Positions 22,254-34,300 of a stretch of DNA of 64,000 bases are shown piece after piece. The notes beneath the pieces were generated by a model. It had not been told where the DNA came from. It made no database searches and saw only the letters and a list, made by a program, of their open reading frames with translations. The position numbers and the translations under genes are program-made. The DNA is from Cardinalis cardinalis (taxonomy: Eukaryota > Chordata > Aves > Passeriformes > Cardinalidae). The stretch lies in the NCBI GenBank assembly GCA_014549065.1, contig JACDOX010000151.1:1566807-1630806 (forward strand), given 5' to 3'. Positions within the stretch are counted from its first letter, which is position 1. Each line of letters opens with the position of its first letter.

Positions 22254-25200
22254 CCCTCCCCTCCACGGCCCCCAGCCTGAAGCAGACCCAGGCCTTGCTG
22301 GGGTGTTGGAACACCCACCTCTAGAGTTCCACATTTAATGAGAGTCACCAACAGTCCGCTCCATGCAAACACCGAGCCTCAGCTCTGCCCGTTGCCCTCC
22401 TTTGGGAAACTCCTGCCGAGTGCCGCTCACCGCCGGCAGCGAGCAGAAGCTCCGAGGCAGAAGTGCTCAGGCAGCGTTTGACTGGCAGCCCAGCACAGCA
22501 GGACATGGGAGGGGAGCAGCGGAGGGAAATCCCTTGCCTGTAACGTGTCACTGCTGTGGCAGCACTTCGCTTCCCTGCTAGGGAGCTGTCATCTCCTTGA
22601 CACTCCAGGGATCCCCGAACAGGCAGCCAGCATTAGCTCTTAATCAAAAATCTCTGCAGGCCAGAGAGGGGAGGGGTGTGTTCTGTCTCTGGGAGTGAAT
22701 CTCACAAGCCATGGTACAGTATCACCTACCGGGAAGCAAATGGCACACAGCTCATCCTCTGAGATAAATCCCCACTGAATTCACCTGAGCTTTGCCAGGC
22801 AGATACATGGTTCAGGAGTCAGTCATCCTGCTGGTCTAGGGCTGTCAAGAACCATTGCTTTAGCTGGTACAAGTTAGCATCATTCTATTGACTTCTAACA
22901 GACTTCTTTTGGTTTATCAGCTGCTGAGGATCATCTCCTTCAGCCATTTCAAGGTAATAAAAATGTTCTTTAAAAAACTTACTACAATTGATAAACTGCC
23001 TATGCAAAAAAACATTAAAGCAATTTCAAAGTGCAAGTTGCAAGTCTGAAGAGATGCCTATTGCTATTTGTGCAGTAAAACAGACAAGGGAATCATCAAG
23101 TGATTTGGTTTTCAATATACAAGGACAAATAGAGGGGAAAATGCTGCTCTGAAGTAGTACAGAATTCAGGTTTTCGTGATAATGAGATTAGCAAGACAAA
23201 TGCAGTGTCAAAGTACTTAGCTGCCTTTTCCCATCAGCAGAAGCTGCACTGCTAGCCTCACACTGGAGCAGGGTTACCAAAAGGTTGGCAAAAACAGGAA
23301 TGAAGTTTAACATGGAAAAGCTTCAAATGTTAAAACTAAGGTCTATTAATATCCACAGGCTTCTATCTCTGTTGGGAGTAGCAGTATCAGAACTGCCAAA
23401 ACAACTCCCAGACTTCAGGAAGAATTTGTAATCATTCTGAAGAAAGAAATACTCTCAAACATCTGTTTGCGGGTCCAGAACAGTGAAAGGCAATTACGTT
23501 AGTAATAAAAAAATATATCTTTGAGACAAAGAGCAAGAGAACTCATTTCACCCAAAACAATGATACACCTCTTAAATTCAGCCCTTTTGCAGCTCTATAA
23601 ATTGCAATAATTAAAAGAGGGAAGAAAAGCTTAATGCTGATAGATTATTTATTTCAGTGAGTAACAGCTTCTGATTTCTTGCAACTTAATAAAAAGGAAA
23701 TGACCCAGGGCTCTATCTGTGCATTCTCCATAACCATTTCACATCNCTTCCACTCCCAGCTTACCTGCCTCAATGAGGAATAACACACTTCTGCTTTGGC
23801 TGAGGAGACTCCGAGCTGTTGCCAGCAAGCTGTCTGAGATCTCCTGTGCTCTGTAAATATTCATGTACCAGAAGGATGCTCAGTGGGGTGAGGTGGCAGC
23901 AATCCTTTCAAAACGAGGCAGGAATGCCACCAGCACTGGAAAAGCCACCCAGTGTCTATAATTTTACTCTTTATTGAAAATATTTTGCTTTCCCCTACTT
24001 CCATACAATTAATTTTGCCATGGTGAATTGGCATGCAAAATTGCCCTCTCCATATACATTGTTGTTAAATTACTCTATAATTAGTACTAACATATTGTAC
24101 TTAGAGCATTTACTATGCTTGATAGTTCCATCAACATAACCTTATTGTGATATACAGCAGTAAGGACGACAATTAAAATGGTATTACTCACTTTTAAAGA
24201 GCCACTAACAAGTTCTACCTACATTTGCAAGCATCCTTTCAATCATGCTTAGCCACTTCCACAAACTCTATTAATAATTCTATAGTGCTGATTTCCCTGT
24301 GGAGAGACAGAGAAACAGAAAAGCCTTCACTCCCTTTTGGGCAGGATGGGGAGGCACAGAATCCAGAGCCATGATGGGGTACCTGCCTCCCATGGAGCAA
24401 ACACCAGGGCCTTTTGAATGCCCAGGAAATCAGTGCTGGAAATCCCCATATCATTCAGCAAGATTTGGGATCCTAAGTTCTCGAGGCACTTCTGCGAATC
24501 CTGGTTTATTGCCCAGGAGGGCAGAATTTACATACCCCCAGGGACCTAACAAAACAGAGAAGTAATTCCTCTGTTGGAATTTTATCCGGTCACACGGGCC
24601 TATTCCCTGTGCACTGTCTCAGAGCCAGGACCAAGATTTACCCTTTGCTTAGAAAGAATATTTACACATCTGCTTCATGCAAGTTGAGTGCAGGACCCAC
24701 CTAAATAGGTAACTTAACACTAAAATTACTTTTTAAATGAAGCCTTCATTTTTCATATGGAAAAGGAAATCCATTGGAATACTAATAGCTTACATCTTTC
24801 AGATTTGTATTCAGGTACAGGGGAACAGAGTGAGGAGGAGGGGTAGAAGTGACCTCAATTCTGACAGTCACATAATTTCGTGGTTCAAAAGTTATTGGAA
24901 CGTTTCAGAGCATAATGCCCAATGATTTGCATTCCAGAAACCTTCCCCAGAAATGGAAAGATTGCTAAAGGGTGCATATCTCAGCTCTAATGCTTGTGCC
25001 CTTTTCTCAAATTAGTGATACTGTCAAGCTCTGATGAGATTGTATCTGACACAGAGCAAAATTATGGTAACAGTCATGTGTGATCTTATCCAGCCAAACT
25101 TCTATTTCCATGGGAGTACAAAAGGAATGAAAGTTCCATTAAGCTGTATTTGAGAAGGTGATATTCACCCTGCAGCTATAGGACTCTATCTGAGCACTAC

Positions 25201-25930
25201 TTGTCACATCCTTGGAAAAGAGTAGGAAAAGAAAATTCAGAAACAGCACCAATAGTCTAAGCAATCATGTAATACAATCACAGCTACAATTTAGTGCTGA
25301 TTGTAATTCTAGGTTTCTAGATGCAAGTGAAGGAAACCAGATGGATTTTGGGGAACTATTTCCACCTGTATAATTAAAAGGGTGCTATAGCAGCTGAGGA
25401 TCTGGCCTCGCTTGTGAGAGGCAGGGTTTGAACAGTGTGTTTTGCCTATAATTTGGCTATGGCCAGAACACCTCCAAATAGCTTCCCACTTCCTTAATGG
25501 AGGGATGATTAGTGGCTGAGAGGCATACTCTGAGAGCCATCTGTGAACTGGGAAGCGAACCTGAAATCGCCCTCAAACACCCAGTGCACCAAGAGACACA
25601 CCGCACACAGCCACTAAAATAGGAGGAGTGGGCCTGAATCATTTGTTCAGTTTCTGAGCTCACCACCAGCTGAGGAGCCTCCTGATGGGTGTATCTGCCT
25701 CAGGTCTGATGCTTTCAGGGAGGAACCACAACTGCTGTTGTAGAAGGAGAAGCACTTAGCAACGCCTCCAATTAAGTCAGTGGTCTCAAACAAGCATCCT
25801 AATATGGATTTGATAAGAATGCCTACATTAATTATAAATCCATTTTTTGTTAGAGGTTCACAAAAGATTTAATAAGAGATGAATCTAGATGTGTGCTAAT
25901 TAGCTGAAAGCTGTATGAAGGGTAAAATTC

Positions 25931-25947
25931 CCACCTGGACCAGGTGG
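25931..25947. promoter_or_regulatory. Perfect palindromic double E-box
   Basis: CCACCTGGACCAGGTGG is a perfect inverted repeat with one central base and carries CACCTG and CAGGTG. Such E-boxes are bound by Snail and ZEB zinc-finger factors and some bHLH factors. A 10-bp palindrome GCTAATTAGC, a homeodomain-type site, lies 26 bp upstream at 25895-25904. Function is inferred. Confidence 0.35.
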
Positions 25948-28900
25948 TGTTTGGTCAATGCCGGATTTGGCTTCCACCCATCCCTGGTGCCAAGAGGACT
26001 AAACTGGTCATGAGCTGACCTCACTGCAGAGATACAACTTCACTGCAAATGTACAATGTCGCTCCCATCAATACTAGATACTTGCAAAGATATTTTTGTT
26101 AAATCATTGTAATGCTCTACCTGCAATTCAATACCAATGCAATCAGACGAAGATTATGCACATACAGCTGTGACTCACTCACTGCCCTGCTCAGCCACAT
26201 GGTGTGTTTGAGCAGGAGAATATAAAGCAAAGAATTTCTCTTCAAAATACAGTGTAAATGTTAAATTCTAATGGGTATTTTTTTGGAGGACCATCTTTAA
26301 ACATTTGACATGCATGTGTTCATTTGCAGTCAGGCTTATCAGACACTGTTAGATGTGAACCAAACTCTGCTCAGAGTGCTGACCAGCAACACCAGGACCT
26401 GGAGGAATTATGGGTGTGATCCACCTTCCTTCCGATGGCTAGGCCCAGAAAACAGTAACTTAATCTTTAAATGCCTAGACTATCTGTTGCAGAGCTCTCT
26501 GGGGCCAAGAGGGCTTTTCCACAGGGAATAAACATCTATCCATTTTTTAGAGTAAAGGGTTGGATTCCAACGTCTGTCACCATAAAGTACAGTGACTTTA
26601 TTTAGACCTCATGAAAGTGAAATTCAGTCATGTTACTCTGACCAAACAGGTATTAGAGAAAAGAGTTTTGACTTGAATATCAAAAACATCCAAACTCCCC
26701 TCAATAGTTGTTAAACAAAAAATCACTCAGAATAAGACTAACTCATGTTAACATTAAAACAACATGCAGGGGGAAAAAAGGGAGAAAGCAAGCAAGCGAG
26801 AAAGAAAACTTGATATAAATCAAGCCTAAACACTCCACCAATCATCAGCTCTCTAAATCAAGAAATCTGACAGATTTTCCAAGTGAGAATCTATCTTCCT
26901 GTCTCTGCAGTAAGTATACTGTAATCCTTTTTCTAGCACAGTACAGAAAATGTAACTGCCACATTCAAGATTTATTGAAAAATATTCTGCCAGACTTTTT
27001 GAATGCTGCTGTTCCAAATGTTTTTAAACAAGAGGTCAGAACAGTTTTCATGCTCTATCCTCCTCCGCTGTCCAAAACAGCTTTGGCAGAAGACAGTTCA
27101 TGTAGTTTGTGTGCCTGTCCCAACAGTACCTGTGTCCAGAACCTGAGGTGATGCTCCTGCCAGATGCCACCCCCTCACCTCCTGGGTGTGGCAGATGCTG
27201 CTGAAAGCACAGAGAGGTCAATGTGGGGGAAATCAGATAAAAAAGCAAGGACAGTTAACTAAACAGGAAGCCAGTACTAAATCCCCCTCACTCCCAGCAC
27301 TGCCCTTGCCTTCCCTATCTATTGCAGGCTGCAAACCAAAGCTCAGCCCTCAGAGAACAGACTGGGATAGGAACAGGTTCTGACTATAGGCAACAGTACT
27401 GGAAAACAACCCCTTAATTCTGAGTATAATACAGCAAATCAATGCTGCTGGCATTGGAATCTGTTCATGTTACAGGAAATTCAAGTGATTCTGCAAAAAT
27501 AACCCTGAGGCAACATGTAAAGGGAGAGGGAAAAGCCATTGAATTAAGAAACTATTTAAATTTAGAAACCACTGAAAAGCTCATCAGCTAAGGTTTCACC
27601 AGAGTTTCTTGGCCTATTTTTAAAGCACACTGATCAGTTGACAAGAGGTATTCTTCCCTATTGCTTAGAGCCAGGGTAGTTCAGCAGATCCATCTAAGAG
27701 GCCACCTTGCAAGCATTTTGTGGTTTGCAGCAGGCACTGGTGCTGTGGTGATGCTCCTGGGCCGGTGTTGCTGGTCATTGAGCTGTGAAGCCAGCAGATC
27801 TGCGGTGAATATTCGTTTTAGACACTGTGTGCTAACACTGGTGTCCTGGCTCGATTTCAGTTTGCTTGTTTACACCCCAGCAATCTGCAGCCCCTGCACT
27901 GCTGGCTGGGAGGACGATCTCTCTCTGCCCTCCACGACCATGACATGGCAGCACTGGTCAGTGCCAGGGAACAACGGGTTTTGGTGAGGGCAAAGTGACA
28001 GCCACAAGTTGTCTCTGTACCTGCCCGAGATGTTAAGGTGTGTACTTCTTGTGGGAACTTAGAGGAATGTCAGATAATCCATGATAACCCAGAGGGAGGG
28101 GAAGGCTCCAATCAGGGATGTGAAGAAGCATCAGTGTGAGGAGTCCAAGGTTCAGTCAACGTTGAATGAACAGGCTGATGTTTTAGGAGCTGGCTTGGCA
28201 GGGAGGAGGCAGTGAGATGCAACTGAGCTTCCTCACTTGATCTTCAGAGGAGGGAAGTGATCTGGTAAAACTTTAAAAAATGCATGTTCCTACTGGTGAA
28301 AAAAAGCAAGCAGAGGAGAGGCCATTTCCTTCCTGTTTATCCTTTAGTCTCTCTAAAAGCTTACAATGAGAGCCTAATATAGTTTGGTTTTTTACAAGGA
28401 TAATATGTATTCCAGGAGAAAAGCTGAGGTTTGATATTCCTTCTAAGTCTATATGATACAACAGCCAACGGGTCTGTTCAACAGCAGAAGCAGACCTTGC
28501 AGGAATTTTTGTTCTACATTGGTAAAGGTGGTTATTCTTTTTCAAAAGGCATATATTTTTTTCTTTGCTTTCTGCATGTATTTTCACTTTCTTATAAGCC
28601 AAAGTAACATATTTAATGCAAAAATCCTGTGGGAATGCCCCCAGAGCTGCAGTGCAGATGTGTCACAGATGTCTTCCCATGAGCTGCACCTGCTCCTCAC
28701 CCCATCAGTCAGGAACACGCCCCTGTGGGAAACAGCCTAGCATCCCTTCCGGTGAACATGAAGGAAAGATNGGATCTGAGCTGGTGTTCAAAATTCAGCA
28801 AGAACAATTTCCTTTAAAAATTAATTACTGCTGACATCTAGTATGATTGCAGCATGCGGGCAGACACCAGCAATTAATTAATTGGCAGTTTTCAGAAAAG

Positions 28901-30440
28901 AGGGTATTGATTTGTTGTTCCTCATAAACCTGGAATATTAGATTGAGGACAAGACAATTACATAAAGCAAGGGAAGGAAATTGGCTTTCAGGAATGAGAC
29001 AAATGGAGAGGAGAGTCTGGGTGTCTCTGGTTTTCACCTGAATCCCCATTTAGGGTCATATACCAGAAAGACACATTCAAAACAGCTCACTCATTCTTCT
29101 GAAAAATTCTCTCCAGTAAATAAACTATGCTGTCCCAACCCCTGCTCCATCTCCAGCACAGAGCCACTTGCAGCAGAGCAGGACCTGGCTGTGCTGTACA
29201 GCCCAGCAGTCCACTCCTCCACTGGAAAATGTCACCTCTCAGCTCCAGAGCATCTTCTGTGAGCAGTTCTGTTCTGTCCTGCTTCCCTGCAAGCTTCCTT
29301 CCCTTCCATACAGCTGTATCACATGGAACCTGAGTGGCATGGCCAAGGCAGCATGCTGTCAATCACACTCTCTTTATTCCTGGAGCACAATTGTCTCTTT
29401 TTAATTATCTGCCCTGCCCATCACTCTGTAACACCTCTCTTTTCTCTTTGTCTCCATACATATTATTTACCCCCCATAAATACTCTTTCCCATGAGATGG
29501 AAGCTCACATTTGGGTCATTATTTAAGGGTTTGACTGGCACAATTTCAATGATTCAAGGGGAGAAACCAGCTGAAAGATTCTGTTCTCTCTGCCAGTCTG
29601 TGCACTGCAGCCCTGGGGTGGCAGGGCCCTCAGCAGGAGCAGGGGCATTGCTGCTTCCCTGGGCACCCTCTGCCCCTGCTCTGCCCATCTGCACCTCTGG
29701 CCAGTCCCATGGCTGCCCATCCGCTGCCATGGTCAGGGGGCACAGAGCACCGAGGTCTCCCATGGCAGAGAGTGTAACTGAGCAGTGAATTTTAAGTGGT
29801 TACGTNGTATCTGGTGACAACACTACCAACACAGAAATCCTTGGGAAAAACAAACAGGAAGATCTCACGCAGGCAGTTTCCATGGATGCAGCTGCTGCTT
29901 GAGTGGGTTAAAAAAATAAAATAGTCTGTCATCAAGAATTTCACATTCCCTTTCTCCCTGCATTGGTGTGCGTGGGGTTTGAAGCTGTTAATTCCCATTT
30001 CTGTTCCTGCCGCTCCTCCCCAGAGACTGGGAACGTGCCACCTCCTGATTGACATGGCAGGCCAGGGAAAAAGGATGTGATCAGCTTGCCTGTTCAGCAT
30101 TCAGCATGCTGACAAACAAGCCAATACTACATTGCCAAGGAACTAAAACCTGCTTCAGAAAGCCAAGGGTTCATTAGCAGAAGCTATTTACTTGCTGCCC
30201 AGACTGGGAAGGCAAGGCCTGGCCAGCCGTAGTGGGTTTGGCTGAGGACAGTGCTCAGACCCAGGTGCTGCAGACTCTCTGGGTTCAGTGAATGTGAGAG
30301 GAACGTTTTGACTCTCAGTGAGACAATTTTTGACTTGAATTCCTGAGAAAATTTAGGAAAATCACCTTCTTTAACTGTGCTGGTCAGGGGATCACCTTAC
30401 AGCTCTTCTCCTCATCTTCATCCCAACTTCTTTCAATACA

Positions 30441-30470
30441 TTTTATCCTTTATTTTATCCTTTATTTTAT
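30441..30470. repeat. 12-bp tandem repeat, 2.5 copies
   Basis: The unit ttttatccttta is repeated without mismatch through 30470. Short; nothing else is implied. Confidence 0.7.
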
Positions 30471-31239
30471 TCCTTCCAAGGAATTTGGCAAAATCTTCAA
30501 GGCTTCTGAGCTACCCAAGTTCTGGTAAGTTTCACCCCAAATAAGCCTGCTGCTTGCAGAAGTGACAGGCTGTTTGGGCCAGAGAAAATTCTCCTCCCTG
30601 ATGCTGCTGCTAACAGAGATGTATTCCCAAGCAGCACTGATCTCTTCCTGAGGGTCTCTGGCCTCCTTCCAGGCAGGATTCACTTTGCAGGGAGCAGAGA
30701 GGCAGCTCCACCAGGCTCAGTGCAGGGTTAAATTGCTGCAGAGCTGTTGCAGCTGGATGAAGGAGTGAGAGACACAAAGCACATGGGACAGGAGGGATAC
30801 CCAGCAGGGCTGAGCCTGGGAGCCCTGGCAGAGTTCCCATTATCAGCCTGAGATGCCCCAGTCTAGCAGGATGCACCCTGCTGTAGGAACAGCTTGACTG
30901 CATCAGTTACTGACTGTTACAGAAACACCCTGCTGGTGAAGCCAGATCAGCCTAATTAGAAGATCTGAGAACACTCAGGCTCAGCACAGCTGATCTCATT
31001 GTTTGCTTGGGAAGGTGTATCTTCCAAAGCCAGGAATACACTTGACTTAAAAGGGCTTCCCTGCAACTGAGGCAACTCTCAGTATTGTTTTCAGGAGTGA
31101 CTGAGGCAGATTTGGAGGTGGAAGGAGAAAAGGACTGTCACATATGTGATTTCCAGTAAAAAGTCCTCACTTCCACTCAAGGACATCACCCAGCGCATGC
31201 TGCCCAGGACCACCACCAGCCAGATTTGGGTATCTCCCA

Positions 31240-31370
31240 GAACAGTAGCCACCCTCCCTCTCTACAGCCCATCCCAGGGTCTCATCACCCTCACAGCAAA
31301 GAAGTTTTTCTGATGCCAAACATAATGTTCGGCATTTCCGTTTGTATCCATTCCAGTCACAAAGCTGAAA
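31240..31370 (-). mobile_element. Degenerate CR1-type LINE fragment
   Basis: The stretch around ggtctcatcaccctcacagc and the following aaagaagtttttctgatgcc resembles the 3' region of CR1, the main LINE of birds and reptiles, in reverse orientation. It is diverged and truncated, and no open reading frame remains. The match is from memory of the family, so the edges are approximate. Confidence 0.5.
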
Positions 31371-34300
31371 GATAAATTTTGGAGTGCTTAATGTGCTCAG
31401 ATTGTGACACAGGCACAGCAGCTCTGCCCATGGGACTTGCTGTAAAGGAGCAATCCAATCACTGGGAGCGCTTGTTTTCACATCACCTGCGGAGAGAACC
31501 ACTCTCCATCTACCCCAAATAAGCCCTGCTTCAGAAACATGCTGTGAGTGAAGTCCACGGACAGAAAAAAAACAACCTGCCTTTGATTGCACATGCAGGA
31601 GCCCTTTGTGTCTCCCAAGAGAGGGAATAGGTTCTGGAATGTGGAGCCCTGGCACCTTTCATTGTGGCATGGCATTCCCTGTGCATCTTCTCTGCCAGGT
31701 GAGTAGCTGGCCATGACTGCAGTGCTACGCAGGCCTGTCCCTGCAGCCCAGCTCACATGTCCACCAGGGCCACATGTCCACCCAGCCCCACAACCATGAG
31801 CAGTGGGAAGGTTATGGAGTGCCCAAGCAGGGGACTGGTGATTGCAATTATTATTCTGGTTTGTTCTCTTGGAGGTTCCTCTCTGCAGGCAGGGCCCCTG
31901 GGCAGAGAAAGAGGCATTGCCTTTCAAAACACGACTTCTATCTCCCCTAGACCCAGCTTTAATGACAACAACAAATTGTGCAGCCTCGGGGCTGCATTTC
32001 TTTTGCAGCATCTCCCTCCATATGCATTGCATTTTTCCTTTGCTATTTAGCACTTCAGAAACAAAACTGATTAGAGATGTCGCACTGGAGAGTTTGGTTT
32101 CAGGGAGTAGAAGGAAGCAGCACTAAAAGCATACTGAATATTCATTCAACAATGAAATCCTAATTCTCCTTAGCAGCTCTTCTGGGCAACACATTCCAAA
32201 GTGAGATTTGAACATCAAGGTGAATATTCATTATATTGCAGTTGGCTTTTTCCTCAGCAGATCTCATTTCTACCTCTCGTTGCTGCAAATTCTTGTGCAC
32301 AACTAAACTTACTGCCAGGGCTGAACGGAAGAATAACATCAATGAAATTTGTATGTGCAGGGTGGACAGCAAACACTAAAGATTTATAAAATGCAAATTC
32401 CACAGCAGTTTAGTAAATACCAACAACTACCAACTCACCAGAGTTGTCCAGGGCATCCTAATGTCTGCTTGAGCCTTTATCACCTTTAGTCATCTACATG
32501 CTGTCACCTCAAGGAAGAGGAAGATGGGGACAGGAGCAAGAGCACTGTATCACTGTGAGCTGTACAGCACTTACACAATGTCAGGACTGGGGTCTGTGCT
32601 GAGCTCTTCAAACACCTCTTTTCTAAAGAAGAGTTTCTTCACACTGTACTTAAAACTATTCCCAGCTCTTCATAAGACAATGTCCCAGCTCACTTCAGAC
32701 GTGAATTGCAACGTACATGTGCAAAGAAAATAAGAGTCAGTTTTTATGGAGAAGCTGCCTCAGGGATTTCATTCAGAATTATTGTCTTCAATTTTATTAA
32801 AATCAATATGAGATTTTATTACAGTATAAATTAAACGGGAGGCTATTTGCTCCTCAGATACCAGAAGCAATAGTATGAACATCGCTTCAAGCAATGATAT
32901 TCATCCAGATGTCTTAGCTAATGTTATCCATGTACAAGTGTGGAGCTCCATTTCTTTTTCTCTCTTATTTTTTCATCCCTTAAACACCAGGCACAGTTCA
33001 TGAAATGTGACTGAGGCTTACAGATGATACTCAGATATTTTTAAAGGCTCAGGAAACTCAGAAAGGACTTGAACAAACTATTAAGATCTGTGAGTGATTA
33101 AAGAGCTCAATTTGTTTAATTTATTAAAAGAAGGTGAAAGGTGGCTTGATTACAGGGTATTAATAGGTTCACAGGGAGAAAAGAACAAGAGACTAAATGG
33201 CTTTTACCCTAACAGAGAAAACGGCCACCACGCTCACAGCATGCACCAGCCAGGCAGGTGGCCTGGGCAAGGGGTGCAGCTGGGGTGTCCAGCCCTGGCA
33301 CATCAGCACCACTGCTAGACACAAACCCTGCAGCAGATGTGCCTGTCCCCGTGTCAGACAGTGGGTTTGGGAACTGAAAAAAAGAGATTGGGGTTCACGT
33401 GCTTGCAGGCAGCAGCTGAGGTCTGCTAGAGCTGGGAAGCTCGAAGATCACGCATAGGTGGCAGTCTGGTAATAGCACTGCTTTGAGATTGAAACTTCTA
33501 AAACTAGAAGAAGATGGGAAATTTCGTGGAAATGCCAGTGTGTTACAGGGAAAAAAATCAAATGCTGTATTACAGTAGATATAAAATAAATAGTGAAAAT
33601 AGCCAGTATCCTGTCAAAGCTGATCTAATAACCACTTAAACTGGACTTAGATGCTTAAAAGGTTAATGTGCCAACAACTCATTTCACTGAGCTGCCATAT
33701 ATCAGTAGACAAATCATTTAAATAAATATATACACACCCTGAAGAAGGTCAGCAGAGTCTGTAAATGCAGGTCATATCCTGAAATTATGCCAGTTACTGT
33801 CACTCNGAAGGAAAAAATTATATCAGGCTGATTTGCATAGGGAGAAACTGGACCTAAACACTCAAGATGAAGAAATCAAATGCAGACAGCAGCTGCTAAC
33901 ATGATCTTTAAAGCTCATCTCACCACATAATACAAAACTAAAGCACTCCCAGTTTCCTTCTAGATCTTACTCTTTCTTTAATTAGGTCATTTGCATAAAA
34001 ACTGGATTTCTACATTCAAAGTCTAACAATTCTAGCTGAGGGTTTGTGCAGGGTTTTTTCCCTCGCTTCTGAAATTGCCTTTGCTTTGGGGACATAATAA
34101 TTTCTCTCTTACTAATTATGATGTCAAAACCAAAGGATTAGCTACTCCACTAGGAATATATACACAATGAGAGGTGATTACACAGCATTCCCTTCTCCAT
34201 GCAAAAGCCATTGGCACAAGCCAGTTACACAGAAATAACACAGACCAAACACTGGCTCGTGCCCCTGGGTGCAGCATCAAGTAGAGCTGGATGTGGTTGT

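Larger units (their letters stand above)
22254..31239. other. Gene-free sequence between minisatellite and CR1 fragment
   Basis: No coding similarity. AT-rich candidate regulatory blocks are at 23940-24130, 25800-25950 and 28810-28960. The part 22380-22600 is GC-rich. A 12-bp tandem lies at 30441-30470. Confidence 0.6.

Noticed and set aside
21771..22334. 187-codon Gly-rich minus-strand protein
   Set aside because: It is a translation of the 15-18 bp minisatellite; periodic residues follow the DNA unit and neighbouring frames are open too.
31478..32053. 191-codon minus-strand frame
   Set aside because: No family similarity, no conserved-looking motif, and overlapping plus-strand frames are equally open.
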